Positions 35,660 through 44,629 of a stretch of DNA of 64,000 nucleotides are shown one piece after another. Each line of letters starts with the position of its first letter. Position 1 is the first letter of the stretch. The position numbers and the translations under genes are program-made. Under the pieces are notes generated by a model that worked only from the letters and a program-made list of their open reading frames with translations, ran no database searches and had not been told where the DNA came from. Source of the DNA: Paenibacillus sp. OK003 (GTDB taxonomy: Bacteria; Bacillota; Bacilli; Paenibacillales; Paenibacillaceae); the NCBI RefSeq assembly GCF_900109515.1, contig NZ_FOBD01000003.1, forward strand, positions 124,001-188,000. Reading direction: 5' to 3'.

Positions 35660-35770
35660 CTAACTCAATAACCCCCAACGAAAAGCACAGGCAACGACCT
35701 GTGTCCAATTTTTTGCACGCAGCTTGGTCATCAAGCTGCTTACGTTGTTCTTAGCGAGTGATGATGCTAG
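35660..35770 (-). pseudogene. Remnant of a LuxR-type response regulator (HTH end)
   Basis: The minus strand between 35770 and the stop at 35662-35660 reads SSLAKNNVSSLMTKLRAKNW then TQVVACAFRWGLLS. This is the recognition-helix end of a GerE/LuxR domain (usually NHVSNLLxKLGVxNRTQAV). An in-frame stop at 35773-35771 bounds it. The receiver and most of the output domain are gone. Confidence 0.7.
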
Positions 35771-35836
35771 CTAGTGTCCAATATTAAGGGGTTGAACCGT
35801 GAATGTTATAATTATGAATATTGAACAAATGGAGGG

Positions 35837-36013
35837 ATGAACATAGATAAGAAAAAGTACTTTATCCTGATGCCACCGATGTTAATAATTGGACTGTTTA
35901 TAATGTATTTTCTTCCAGTAAATCAGAGAGCTTATGTATTCTTAGTTCCTATTGTATTTTGGTTGACGTACTATATCTGGGTATTTGTTGAGAGAAAAAA
36001 ATATAAAAAATAG
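35837..36013 (+). CDS. Small two-helix membrane protein (58 residues)
   Basis: The frame MNIDKKKYFILMPPMLIIGL continues to VERKKYKK and has two hydrophobic segments (about residues 9-26 and 31-50) with Lys-rich ends. GGAGGG lies immediately before the ATG with almost no spacing, so the start is uncertain and a non-standard downstream start is possible. I recall similar small conserved membrane proteins in Bacillales but know no function. It lies 30 bases before the GNAT gene and may share its transcript. Confidence 0.6.
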   Translation: MNIDKKKYFILMPPMLIIGLFIMYFLPVNQRAYVFLVPIVFWLTYYIWVFVERKKYKK

Positions 36014-36043
36014 AATAGAAATTATAGTTTGCGAGGTGTTAAA

Positions 36044-36844
36044 ATGGTTTCGCATCAATTGCTTACTCACGATACAATTCTTGAATTATTGCCCCACATT
36101 AATACAGAACAGAATTTGCTTTTTTATAGTTATTTAACGCAACGTAAGGATAAGGCTCAATATGTTGGTCAATTTAAGAATAGTCAACTTACAGCCGTAT
36201 TAGCTTATTTTAGCGAACTATCCTTTCCTGCATTTTCTTTCTTCCGAGTTGAAGATCGTGATATCTTTTTTCCAGAACTCATTGCTTTTACAAGAGAAAA
36301 TATCCAACTTGACGAAAATGCTGTATGTGGCACGATACTCTGTAAACAGGACCTTGAACTTTTTCAATCCTTCGGTCTCATCAAAGGAATTCCTCAACGT
36401 TTTCTAACGATGAAACATCAGGATGAATCGAAACTCCTTGAATCTAACATTGCAAACAAGATAAATGAAAATGAATATTCTAAGGTAATTGATTTTTTAC
36501 ATAGTGGGGAAATGAGGTTTTTCACAAGGAGTGAGTTGGATGATTATCCTTTTATTAGAATAAGGGAAGGGGAAGATTTCATAGCTGTGGGCGGCTACCA
36601 TTTTTATGACTCTCAGCTAGTAGAGCTTGGGAACATTGTTACCAGGTTAGATTACAGAGGACGAGGATTAGCTAAACGCCTAACAAGTGAATTGACACAC
36701 CTCGGTAAAAAACGGTCACCAGATGTCTATCTGGGCGTATTGGCAAATAACTTGCCAGCTGTTCGCTTATATGAAGGCTTAGGGTATCAAACAACAATGG
36801 AACTTTCTATTGTGAATTTTACTTTATCCACGACAAAAATATAG
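36044..36844 (+). CDS. GNAT-family N-acetyltransferase
   Basis: This 266-residue protein has a C-terminal GNAT domain: LVELGNIVTRLDYRGRGLAKRL contains the acetyl-CoA pyrophosphate loop (Q/RxxGxG/A as RGRGLA, residues 199-220). NNLPAVRLYEGLGYQ is motif B. The N-terminal 120 residues form a less conserved second half, as in two-domain GNAT proteins. The acceptor substrate is unknown. GAGGTG at 36031-36036 precedes ATG 36044, preferred over the earlier in-frame TTG at 36029. Confidence 0.83.
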   Translation: MVSHQLLTHDTILELLPHINTEQNLLFYSYLTQRKDKAQYVGQFKNSQLTAVLAYFSELSFPAFSFFRVEDRDIFFPELIAFTRENIQLDENAVCGTILCKQDLELFQSFGLIKGIPQRFLTMKHQDESKLLESNIANKINENEYSKVIDFLHSGEMRFFTRSELDDYPFIRIREGEDFIAVGGYHFYDSQLVELGNIVTRLDYRGRGLAKRLTSELTHLGKKRSPDVYLGVLANNLPAVRLYEGLGYQTTMELSIVNFTLSTTKI

Positions 36845-36852
36845 TCCTAATT

Positions 36853-36880
36853 ATAGTCGCTATTTTAGCGGCTTTTTTAT
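36853..36880 (+). terminator. Terminator; copy 3 of the dispersed repeat
   Basis: TAGTCGCTA (36854-36862) pairs with TAGCGGCTT-type bases (36866-36873), followed by six T. The core is identical to copies at 31333 and 47573; the outer arms are not recognisable. It ends the GNAT unit. Confidence 0.78.
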
Positions 36881-37081
36881 TTTATCGGTATAAGTATTTA
36901 AAGGAATGGGCTTCTTTTGCCGTATATCGGCGCTTTCTTTAATCGCCGTAATTAAAAACATGTAAGCAAATACATGCGAATTGGGAATTGAATTCAGTGT
37001 AACTTATTCCACAAAAACGAATGAATACTTAACATTATCTCTATATAGTTCGCGAATAACTGTGAACATTACGTTAATTCG

Positions 37082-37240
37082 TTGACAATGAGTATTTTAT
37101 TTATTAAAATTCGTAAGGGCATCAGGGTAAAGCAGATATGAGTATCCTTATCATTGGTTTAGAATCTTAGCTTTTTAATCCTAATGACGAATATAGGAGC
37201 GGTAATATTACAATCCTATTACGATGATTAGGATTTTTTT
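37082..37240 (+). promoter_or_regulatory. pbuG promoter and attenuator-like leader
   Basis: TTGACA (37082-37087), 17 bases, TAAAAT (37105-37110). About 60 bases into the leader a large hairpin starts: AATCCTAAT (37177-37185) pairs with ATTAGGATT (37227-37235), with inner stems ATAGGA/TCCTAT and GTAATATTAC, followed by T-rich bases to 37240. It is a terminator placed before the coding region. Upstream TCATTGG (37151-37157) can pair with CCTAATGA (37180-37187) and so compete with the terminator. No purine-riboswitch consensus is seen. The earlier bases 36881-37081 hold nothing recognisable. Confidence 0.6.
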
Positions 37241-37288
37241 GTTTTTAGCTTTGGTGAATAATTTGAAGGTTGGAGGCTGGCTTTAATC

Positions 37289-38587
37289 ATGGACAATTGG
37301 TTCAAACTAAAAGAAAGAGGTACGACCGTATCAACGGAGATCATCGCAGGGATTACGACTTTCTTCACAATGGTATACATAGTTATCGTAAACCCAGGAA
37401 TACTCAGCAGCACGGGGATGGACTTTAACGGAGTATTCATTGCTACGGTGTTGGCGAGTATTGTGGCGACGCTGATTATGGGAATTGGGTCCAATTATCC
37501 GATTGTCATAGCGCCTGGCATGGGTCTAAATGCATTCTTTGCTTATAGTGTAGTTGCCGGATATGGCGTGTCTTGGCAGGTTGCACTAGGAGCCGTATTT
37601 ATAGCAGGGCTTTTGTTTATTATTTTATCGCTAACTTCATTTCGTTACATGCTGCTTGATGCCATTCCTGCGAGTCTTAAGCACGCGATAACAGCAGGGA
37701 TTGGATTGTTTATTACTACGGTTGGGCTGCAAAATTCAGGGATCATTGCTGATTCAGAATCCAATTTGATTACGATCGGCAACTTGGCAGAGCCTATGAC
37801 TTACCTGACCATTATCGGATTAATTATCACGGTTGTGCTTATGGCTTACAATGTAAAAGGTTATCTGTTCATCGGAATGGTGATCACAGCGTTTCTTGCC
37901 TGGATCATGGGACTATTTCAAATGCCGGAGTCGATTGTATCCTTGCCGCAAGGCCTCACGTCAACGGCTTTCCAACTGGATTTGGCAGGCGTATTCTCTA
38001 ATGGCCTGTATACCATCATATTTACGTTCCTGTTGATCACGCTGTTTGATACGACGGGGACCATGCTCGGCGTTGCTGAACAAGCAGGACTGCTGAAGGA
38101 AGGTAAATTTCCGCGCTCACGGGGCGCCCTATTGGCAGATGCTGTAGGGACTACCACTGGCGCTTTGCTTGGAACGAGCCCAACATCGGCTTATATCGAG
38201 TCCAGCACAGGGGTGGCTGCAGGAGGAAGAACAGGACTGACGGCGGTCACGGTGAGTGTGCTGCTTGCTCTTACGTTGTTCTTTACACCGATCGTAAGCG
38301 TCATATCAGGTATCCCGGCGATCACTTCTCCGGCACTGATTATTGTGGGTTACTTTATGATTAGCGTAATCAGCAAAATCAATTGGAAGGATCTCGAAGA
38401 AACATTTCCTGCCTTCCTGATTATCATACTTACTCCGTTGACGCACAGTATTGCGACAGGCATCGGCGTAGGCTTCATTTTCTATCCGGTACTCAAGCTG
38501 CTTCGCGGAAAGGGCAAGGATGTTCATCCGATATTCTACATTTTTGCGGTATTGTTCTTCATCCAGCTTGTATTCCTGGACCACTAA
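37289..38587 (+). CDS. pbuG: Guanine/hypoxanthine permease, AzgA-type NCS2
   Basis: This 432-residue permease has about 12-14 membrane segments. AzgA/PbuG blocks are RGTTVSTEIIAGITTFFTM, APGMGLNAFFAYSVV, ITAGIGLFI, and LFDTTGTMLGVAEQAGL. GTSPTSAYIESSTGVAAGGRTG (residues 291-312) is the signature of this branch. It imports guanine, hypoxanthine or adenine. GGAGG at 37272-37276 lies 12 bases before ATG 37289, which is a long but usable distance. A leader with a terminator lies upstream and a strong terminator downstream, so it is a single-gene unit. Confidence 0.92.
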   Translation: MDNWFKLKERGTTVSTEIIAGITTFFTMVYIVIVNPGILSSTGMDFNGVFIATVLASIVATLIMGIGSNYPIVIAPGMGLNAFFAYSVVAGYGVSWQVALGAVFIAGLLFIILSLTSFRYMLLDAIPASLKHAITAGIGLFITTVGLQNSGIIADSESNLITIGNLAEPMTYLTIIGLIITVVLMAYNVKGYLFIGMVITAFLAWIMGLFQMPESIVSLPQGLTSTAFQLDLAGVFSNGLYTIIFTFLLITLFDTTGTMLGVAEQAGLLKEGKFPRSRGALLADAVGTTTGALLGTSPTSAYIESSTGVAAGGRTGLTAVTVSVLLALTLFFTPIVSVISGIPAITSPALIIVGYFMISVISKINWKDLEETFPAFLIIILTPLTHSIATGIGVGFIFYPVLKLLRGKGKDVHPIFYIFAVLFFIQLVFLDH

Positions 38588-38605
38588 GAAACGGTTTAAT
38601 CCCAC

Positions 38606-38645
38606 AAAGGAGAACTGCTTATTTAAAGGCAGCTCTCCTTTTTTA
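38606..38645. terminator. Terminator between convergent genes
   Basis: AAAGGAG..CTGC (38606-38617) pairs with GCAG..CTCCTTT (38629-38641), followed by T's. It ends pbuG and lies just before the end of the convergent MerR-like gene. Confidence 0.85.
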
Positions 38646-38660
38646 TATGAAACCTTCCTT

Positions 38661-38906
38661 TCAATCCTGTAGAGAAGAATTATTCTTCGAATTTAATACT
38701 TCAAATGCTTCTTTTAAAAATTCCATAGTATGCTTAGGCAACAATAGTTGGATTTCATGAAGCCTTTTAAAATCCGCATTCACATATATATAATGATTTT
38801 TTTCATTTTTATGTGGGGGCACTAATATTCCAAGTTGTCGATAATGTCGTAATGTACGAGCCATCGTATCTGCCAGCTTTGCAAATTTACTTGCCGTTAA
38901 TCTCAT
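38661..38906 (-). CDS. Minimal MerR-type DNA-binding protein
   Basis: This 81-residue protein consists of little more than the MerR winged-helix domain: TASKFAKLADTMARTLRHYRQ, then LGILVPP, a wing with NHYIYVNADFKRL, and a short C-terminal helix. Regular MerR proteins continue with a long dimerisation helix and effector domain, which are absent. GAGGAAC about 8 bases upstream of 38906 supports translation. It is encoded just after a CPBP membrane protease on the same strand, a plausible two-gene unit. It could be a naturally short regulator or a truncated one. Confidence 0.72.
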   Translation of the reverse strand: MRLTASKFAKLADTMARTLRHYRQLGILVPPHKNEKNHYIYVNADFKRLHEIQLLLPKHTMEFLKEAFEVLNSKNNSSLQD

Positions 38907-38928
38907 CCAAAGTTCCTCTTTTCAAAAA

Positions 38929-39540
38929 TCATTTCTTGTATTTTTTCGCCAGAATAATTCCAATAGAGATATTATAAATCCCATGGGCAAGCATTGACGG
39001 GATTAACGACCCGGTAAAATAAAAGAGTAGTGCAAAAATCAAACCATTTACAAACACACCAGTAAGGATCCCGGTGGCTCCTTTATATTGGGGAACATGT
39101 ATTACCCAAAATAGAAAAGTGCTTATTATGATAACGAGCCAATCTACTATTATAGAGTATCCAATACATAATCCGATCAGGACACCTCTATAAAAGAATT
39201 CTTCAAATACACCACCACCTATTGCAGATAAAGCTATACCACTTGGTTGGATCATTATTTTTTTAATCAGATCTGATCCTTCGGTTTTGGGGAGTTCTGT
39301 TCTTGTTTTGATGAATGCAACTAGAGCAATAGCTGTTATAACGAAACTAGAAATAAGACCAATGAGTACTGCGGATAAAACACTAATCTCGTTTGGTATA
39401 AATAAGTCAGCTATAAATGGTAACATATCTCCCTGTTTGAATATCCAAATAAAAACCGATCCGATAAAAAGAAATGAAATTAGTGTGAGTGATGCTCTCG
39501 ACAGTAATTTGTACTGTTCCTGTCCCGTGGTTTCAGTCAT
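38929..39540 (-). CDS. CPBP-family intramembrane metalloprotease
   Basis: This 203-residue membrane protein has about six hydrophobic segments and the CPBP (Abi) motifs. Motif 1 is GGVFEEFFYRGVLIG (EExxxR), motif 2 is FWVIHVPQY (catalytic His), and motif 3 is AHGIYNISIG. The family includes Rce1-like CAAX proteases and bacteriocin self-immunity proteins. No bacteriocin gene is visible nearby. AAGGAG 9 bases upstream supports ATG at 39540. It is followed by the minimal MerR-like gene 22 bases later. Confidence 0.87.
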   Translation of the reverse strand: MTETTGQEQYKLLSRASLTLISFLFIGSVFIWIFKQGDMLPFIADLFIPNEISVLSAVLIGLISSFVITAIALVAFIKTRTELPKTEGSDLIKKIMIQPSGIALSAIGGGVFEEFFYRGVLIGLCIGYSIIVDWLVIIISTFLFWVIHVPQYKGATGILTGVFVNGLIFALLFYFTGSLIPSMLAHGIYNISIGIILAKKYKK

Positions 39541-39839
39541 AATTAAACACTCCTTTTATCTGTTTTTTCATTATAGATTGTGACGTAGCGTCCCCCGCAA
39601 CAATTGATTTTTGTTTAAAAAAAACAAAGTTCCTGTCCCAAATGGAGGAGAGAAACGTTGTCTCATCACGGAATAGTTGTAAAAAAATTCACTCAGCATC
39701 GGAATGAATAAATACCAAGCTGAACTTGATCCATAATTTACAAGTTTACTAGAAACTTTTTCCTGAATCTAGCGTCTAATAATATGAGTTTTTGAGAGGA
39801 TAACAATTACTTGGAAGCAGAAGGAGCCAAAGACAGCGC

Positions 39840-42140
39840 ATGAATATGAAGAAGAAATTGTCCATTTTTACCGCTTTAGCCGTTTTTCAAGCATTTGCAG
39901 TCGGTTCTGTGAATGCGCAATCAGCACCGCAGGATGACACCGTGTCAGTAAATACAGCCAAAGTAGAATCGGTTGAGGTGCTGAAGAAAGAGCAACCGAT
40001 TGCAGAGAGTGAAGTGAAAACGGGTAGCAGTAACGCATCCAGCACTACTCCGTCCACTAAAGGAAAAGAAACCGGAACTTTAGCAGGTACTGAGGCAACA
40101 CCTAAAACAGATATCGAAAAACCCGCCACAGATGGGGGAGAGACGACTACAAATGAAACGAGTACGAAACCTGTAACTCAAGAGGGAACTCCGGAGGATG
40201 TTGAAACACCAGCTACACCTGCTCAAATAGAGCAACCATCCATTGGTGGAAATACTGCGGTAGCAGCAGGCGGAAATCTGACGTTGTACATGAATAGCAA
40301 CAAAATGGAGCAGGATGGGAAAACGTATCTTGCTGGCCAGCCAATGACTGTAAAAAACGGCGTATCCTATGTTGCGATCCGTGCACTGGTGGACCGTGTG
40401 GGATACGGGGTCAAATACGATAACAAAACCAAGGAAACGATCATTATCAGTGGTGATAATGAGCTCCGATTCAAAACCAACAGCAAGGATTATACCGTAA
40501 ATGGGGAGTCCAGAACGATGAAGGGCCCTGCTTATCAGCAAAAAAATACGTTCATGGTGCCGTTAACTTCCATTACTCAAGCTCTGAATATCACCTATAA
40601 AGTGAATCAGTCGGCTAAAACGGTTGTGCTGAATCTCAATACTAAACCCGTTGCAAGCTTTGTGATTACACAAAAGGAAATTTTTGCGGGCGATAAAGTG
40701 GACTATGTGACTTCTTCCAGTTCTCCAAATGGTCTGGATATCCTGGACGAACGCTGGACAGGTCGTCAGGATTCGTTTGATCAAGCGGGTACATATACGA
40801 TTTCATATCAAGTACAGGATTCCAACGGTCAATGGAGCGATCCCTATTCGATGACGATTCAAGTTTTGAGTCCTAATCTTCCTCCTGTTGCCATGTTCAC
40901 CACAGACAAGGAACAATATAAAATGGGTGAAAAAATAACATACATCGACCAAAGTACAGATGATGAAAACAGTATTGATAAAACGGTATGGGAAAACAAC
41001 TCGCTGGCCTTCTTTGAACCCGGTCCCAAAACGGTGACACTCACTGTTACTGACAATCACGGCGCGACGAACACGTACTCCAAAGTTATAACCATAACCA
41101 ATGAGACATTATATTCATTTTCCGATTTCAATTTACTCTTCATACCGGTAGGGCAGAAATTCACTTTTAACGGTGGCGAAGTAACTTCGATGGAAAAAGT
41201 GCCTTATACGTACAAGGATGAGCCAAGTCTGTTGATCCGCAGCAACAGTCCGGAAACGGTTAATACGGAAGGCATCGTGTATAAAGAATCATCTTCGGGG
41301 CAGACCCGTTTCATGATTCATCACGTGAACAATACAGGCAAAAGAGTAAAAATGTATGTGATTGCAACCAATAACAACCCCAATCCGGCAGTATTCGAAC
41401 AACAAAATATGGGCTTTGCAGGACCTACTCCATATGCTACCGTAGCTGGGAAATTGTCGATTGATAAATGGTTCAAATCGATTCAGACCGGAGCCGATCA
41501 GAAGAAAGAGGTTATTCAACCTGGAGAAAGCAAACTGATTTTGACCGAGCTAAATAAAATTCCGATGAAAGAAGGACAAGTGATCTCACTCTATTCGGAT
41601 GCTTATAGTGATTATTCCCTGGACTATAACGTTATCCTCGTCGAAGAAAATAAAGATCCGTTCGAGACTTTGCCGATGCTACCTGTGCTTGATCGTGACG
41701 GTGTGCACAACCGTGGAACGTACCCGAATGCGACTCGTATCATTACGTATGATCAGCTAGTGGGAGTCAAACCTGCTCGTCTGCCACTGGGTGATAACGC
41801 AAGCGATCCCAATCTGGTTGGAACAGATCCAATGGCTTACACAGACGCATCCAACGCGGGTAATTTTGGCGTATTGTACAAAATCACGCTGAATAATGTG
41901 GCTCCGCGTACGTTAATCTCATTTAACCCTCGTGGAGGGAAATACTCAGGAGTGGCTCTAGTGAACAATCAGGTTGTATCCATTGCCGATGGTAACGTTG
42001 CTGTTAGCAATTCAAGTGAACAAAGCGTTCTTTACCGCACAGGGGCATATGGAGAGAGCGTAACGATTCTTTTCTCTGCCGCGCCAGGAAGCAACCTGCC
42101 GGTTAATCTACTCTTTACACCGCTCCCATCGGAGAAGTGA
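39840..42140 (+). CDS. Secreted stalk-domain protein with PKD-like repeats
   Basis: This 766-residue exported protein has a signal peptide (MNMKKKLSIFTALAVFQAFA, cleavage likely after VNA at residue 26). A Thr/Ser/Glu/Pro-rich linker follows to about 140. A copper-amine-oxidase N-terminal-like stalk domain spans 145-262 (YVAIRALVDRVGYGVKYD; TFMVPLTSITQALN). Two PKD-type beta-sandwiches follow (PVASFVITQKEIFAGDKV; PPVAMFTTDKEQYKMGE), then a 340-residue C-terminal region with no recognised domain. There is no anchor motif. It is probably a cell-surface adhesion or matrix protein. AAGGAG lies 13 bases before ATG 39840. It lies directly upstream of a SecA2-like gene and may be its export substrate (inference). 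Confidence 0.83.
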   Translation: MNMKKKLSIFTALAVFQAFAVGSVNAQSAPQDDTVSVNTAKVESVEVLKKEQPIAESEVKTGSSNASSTTPSTKGKETGTLAGTEATPKTDIEKPATDGGETTTNETSTKPVTQEGTPEDVETPATPAQIEQPSIGGNTAVAAGGNLTLYMNSNKMEQDGKTYLAGQPMTVKNGVSYVAIRALVDRVGYGVKYDNKTKETIIISGDNELRFKTNSKDYTVNGESRTMKGPAYQQKNTFMVPLTSITQALNITYKVNQSAKTVVLNLNTKPVASFVITQKEIFAGDKVDYVTSSSSPNGLDILDERWTGRQDSFDQAGTYTISYQVQDSNGQWSDPYSMTIQVLSPNLPPVAMFTTDKEQYKMGEKITYIDQSTDDENSIDKTVWENNSLAFFEPGPKTVTLTVTDNHGATNTYSKVITITNETLYSFSDFNLLFIPVGQKFTFNGGEVTSMEKVPYTYKDEPSLLIRSNSPETVNTEGIVYKESSSGQTRFMIHHVNNTGKRVKMYVIATNNNPNPAVFEQQNMGFAGPTPYATVAGKLSIDKWFKSIQTGADQKKEVIQPGESKLILTELNKIPMKEGQVISLYSDAYSDYSLDYNVILVEENKDPFETLPMLPVLDRDGVHNRGTYPNATRIITYDQLVGVKPARLPLGDNASDPNLVGTDPMAYTDASNAGNFGVLYKITLNNVAPRTLISFNPRGGKYSGVALVNNQVVSIADGNVAVSNSSEQSVLYRTGAYGESVTILFSAAPGSNLPVNLLFTPLPSEK

Positions 42141-42207
42141 TGAAGTTGTCTCTCATAAGCTAGAGCGGGAATGAATGATTGGGTTGGCGTATTAACTATC
42201 GAAGTGA

Positions 42208-42234
42208 AGGACTCCATAAGGAGTCTTTTCTTTT
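42208..42234 (+). terminator. Terminator after the stalk-domain gene
   Basis: GACTCC (42210-42215) with GGAGTC (42220-42225), tetraloop ATAA, then TTTTCTTTT. An outer AGTGAA/TTCACT pair extends it. It separates the stalk-domain protein from the SecA2-like gene. Confidence 0.82.
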
Positions 42235-42323
42235 CACTGGGGATATGAGGATATACGGAATGGATGCTGCTTAAAAAGCCACTATAGAACCGCTTATTTC
42301 TACTGAGGAGGAATCAAATTCCG

Positions 42324-44609
42324 ATGAATGTAGTCGTCAAGTTGATACGTGAATTCAAGGAGCGCGATACCCGGCGTTTGTTGAAAGATTATCGAGACAA
42401 AGTGGAGCTTATCAGGAAACGGAATTTGGAAGCTTGGGAAGATCAGCGTCTACAAGTGGAATCCCTTCGGCTGCAAGAAGAAGCACGATCAGGCACGCAT
42501 TTGGATGAGCTGCTTGTTGATGCTTATGCGTTAGTCTGCGAGGCTGCGAAGAGAACACTCGGATTACAGCCTTACGATGTCCAGATTATGGCTGCTATCG
42601 CTTTGCACGAGAGATTTTTGATCGAGCAGCATACCGGTGAAGGAAAAACACTCTCTGCTGTTATGCCTGCTTATCTCAACGCGTTGACAGGCGAAGGCGT
42701 TCATGTACTCACTTTTAACGACTACTTGGCAAATCGAGATGCGGAGTGGATGGGTCCGATCTACCGCTTCCTCGGATTAACGGTAAGCTCGGTTCAAGCG
42801 GGCATGAGCCTGTTGGAGAAACGGGAAGCGTACGCCAAGGATATAACCTATGTTACGGCTAAAGAAGCAGGGTTCGATTATTTGCGTGACACAATAGCAT
42901 TAAATGAAGCTGATACCGTACACCGTCCTTTCCACTACGTCATCGTCGACGAAGCGGATTCATTGCTTCTTGATGAAGCGCGGGTGCCGCTAGTCATTAG
43001 TGGCGATTCGAGCGCTTCCAAGAATGACGGTATTCTTTTCGCAGAAGTGGCCCGGCAGCTTCAGCCAGCAGAGCATTACGATTTTGACGAGTTCCAGCGG
43101 AACGTTTACTTGAATGATGCGGGTGCTGCGAAAGCGGAGTTGCTGCTGGGATGCGGCAATTTGTACGATAGCCATAATAGTCATTTGTTAACTTCATTGA
43201 ATTGTGCGCTGCATGTGGAAGCGTTATTAAAAAAAGACGTCGATTACATCTTCCGGGATGGTGAAATTGAGTTAATCGAAGAACATACCGGCCGTGTGGC
43301 TGAGAACAGGTATTTGCCGGACGGGCTGCAAGCTGCGCTGGTGGCGAAAGAAGGGTTGCAGTGGAAGGCCGGTGGTAGAATTCTCGGTACGATCACTATT
43401 CAACATTTCATTAGTCTGTATTCAGGAATTTGCGGGATGACGGCTACGGCGCTCGCTTCAGCAATGGAATTTGAAGATATCTATGCGCTGCAGGTCGTGC
43501 AAATTCCGCCGAACCAGCCAAATATACGGATCGACCACCAGCACCGAATTTACACCCATAAAGAAGGCAAATATAAGGCGCTTGTACAAGAAATCTCTTC
43601 CGTCCATAGGGTGGGACGCCCCATTCTTATTGGTACGTCAAGCGTCGAGGAGTCTGACATGCTGGCGGAGGCGCTTGCGATTGCCGGCGTACCTTGCCAG
43701 GTTCTGAATGCGAAAAACGATGCGAAAGAAGCCGAGATCATCGCCAAAGCGGGAGAAATCGGGGCCGTAACGGTATCTACCAATATGGCAGGACGCGGCG
43801 TCGACATTCGTCTCGGCGGCGGCAACCCAGCGCAGGCAGAAGTGGTCGCCAAGCTGGGCGGATTATACGTGATAGGTACATATGTGAACGAGAGCATGCG
43901 GATTGACAACCAGTTGCGCGGGCGTTCCGGCCGCCAAGGTGATCCGGGAGCTTCCGTATTCTATATAAGCCTGGAAGACGAGTTGATGCTTCGTTTCGGC
44001 ATTCATAGACTGTTTCGCGCTCCCAGGCAGGACGAGGTTCTTGAGGATGCGGCGATCCGCAGCAAAATCGAGCATATTCAGCGCGTGATTATAGGTCAAA
44101 ACTTCGATATTCAGCGGGAATTGAACGGTTATTCGGATATGGTGGAGGATCAGCGGCGAATTCTATACGAAGAGCGGCTCGAAATATTGAAAGGCGAGAG
44201 GAAGATGAGTCCTTCAGAGCAGCGGGTACGGCTTTTTTATATCGACGAGTTCTGGGCTGACCATCTGGCATACGTTTCTTACATTCGTGAAAGCATCCAT
44301 CTCGAAAGCATTACCAGTCGTAACCCGATGGACGAGTTTCATACGCAAATTACCCAAGCATTCGAGCAAATCCCAGCTAAAATAGATCATGAGTCGGAGA
44401 ATATGATTAGAAAACTTGGAGGTTCGAATGATCCGGTGAAATGGGAAGAGTTCGGTCTGAAGAGTCCTATTTCGACTCGGACTTATATGATCAACGATCA
44501 ATACAGCCAAGATAAGCGCAGCTCATGGACCGGAACGACGGTATTTGCTTTTTGGGGCAGTAAGATTTTGAAGCTGCTACTGAGGCCAGTATATAGGATG
44601 TCAAAATAG
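42324..44609 (+). CDS. secA2: SecA2-like preprotein translocase ATPase
   Basis: This 761-residue protein has the SecA motor. It shows Walker A EQHTGEGKTLSAVMPAYL, Walker B VIVDEADSLLLDEARVPLVI, a cross-linking region, and NBD2 motifs TSSVEESDMLAE and VSTNMAGRGVDIRLGGGNP. ESMRIDNQLRGRSGRQGDPG (residues 529-548) is also present. A helical scaffold follows with DEFWADHLAYVSYIRESIHL. It is shorter than housekeeping SecA (about 840) and lacks the C-terminal zinc-binding Cys tail, so it is an accessory SecA. GAGGAGG at 42305-42311 precedes ATG 42324. No SecY2 or Asp proteins are present, so it would use the normal SecYEG channel, as in the SecA2-only systems of Listeria or Clostridioides. Confidence 0.88.
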   Translation: MNVVVKLIREFKERDTRRLLKDYRDKVELIRKRNLEAWEDQRLQVESLRLQEEARSGTHLDELLVDAYALVCEAAKRTLGLQPYDVQIMAAIALHERFLIEQHTGEGKTLSAVMPAYLNALTGEGVHVLTFNDYLANRDAEWMGPIYRFLGLTVSSVQAGMSLLEKREAYAKDITYVTAKEAGFDYLRDTIALNEADTVHRPFHYVIVDEADSLLLDEARVPLVISGDSSASKNDGILFAEVARQLQPAEHYDFDEFQRNVYLNDAGAAKAELLLGCGNLYDSHNSHLLTSLNCALHVEALLKKDVDYIFRDGEIELIEEHTGRVAENRYLPDGLQAALVAKEGLQWKAGGRILGTITIQHFISLYSGICGMTATALASAMEFEDIYALQVVQIPPNQPNIRIDHQHRIYTHKEGKYKALVQEISSVHRVGRPILIGTSSVEESDMLAEALAIAGVPCQVLNAKNDAKEAEIIAKAGEIGAVTVSTNMAGRGVDIRLGGGNPAQAEVVAKLGGLYVIGTYVNESMRIDNQLRGRSGRQGDPGASVFYISLEDELMLRFGIHRLFRAPRQDEVLEDAAIRSKIEHIQRVIIGQNFDIQRELNGYSDMVEDQRRILYEERLEILKGERKMSPSEQRVRLFYIDEFWADHLAYVSYIRESIHLESITSRNPMDEFHTQITQAFEQIPAKIDHESENMIRKLGGSNDPVKWEEFGLKSPISTRTYMINDQYSQDKRSSWTGTTVFAFWGSKILKLLLRPVYRMSK

Positions 44610-44629
44610 TGATGGGAGCGTGACGATCG

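Noticed and set aside
36881-37240. Possible purine riboswitch upstream of pbuG
   Set aside because: The conserved TTTCTACC-type junction and kissing loops were looked for and not found; only promoter and terminator-like hairpins are supported.
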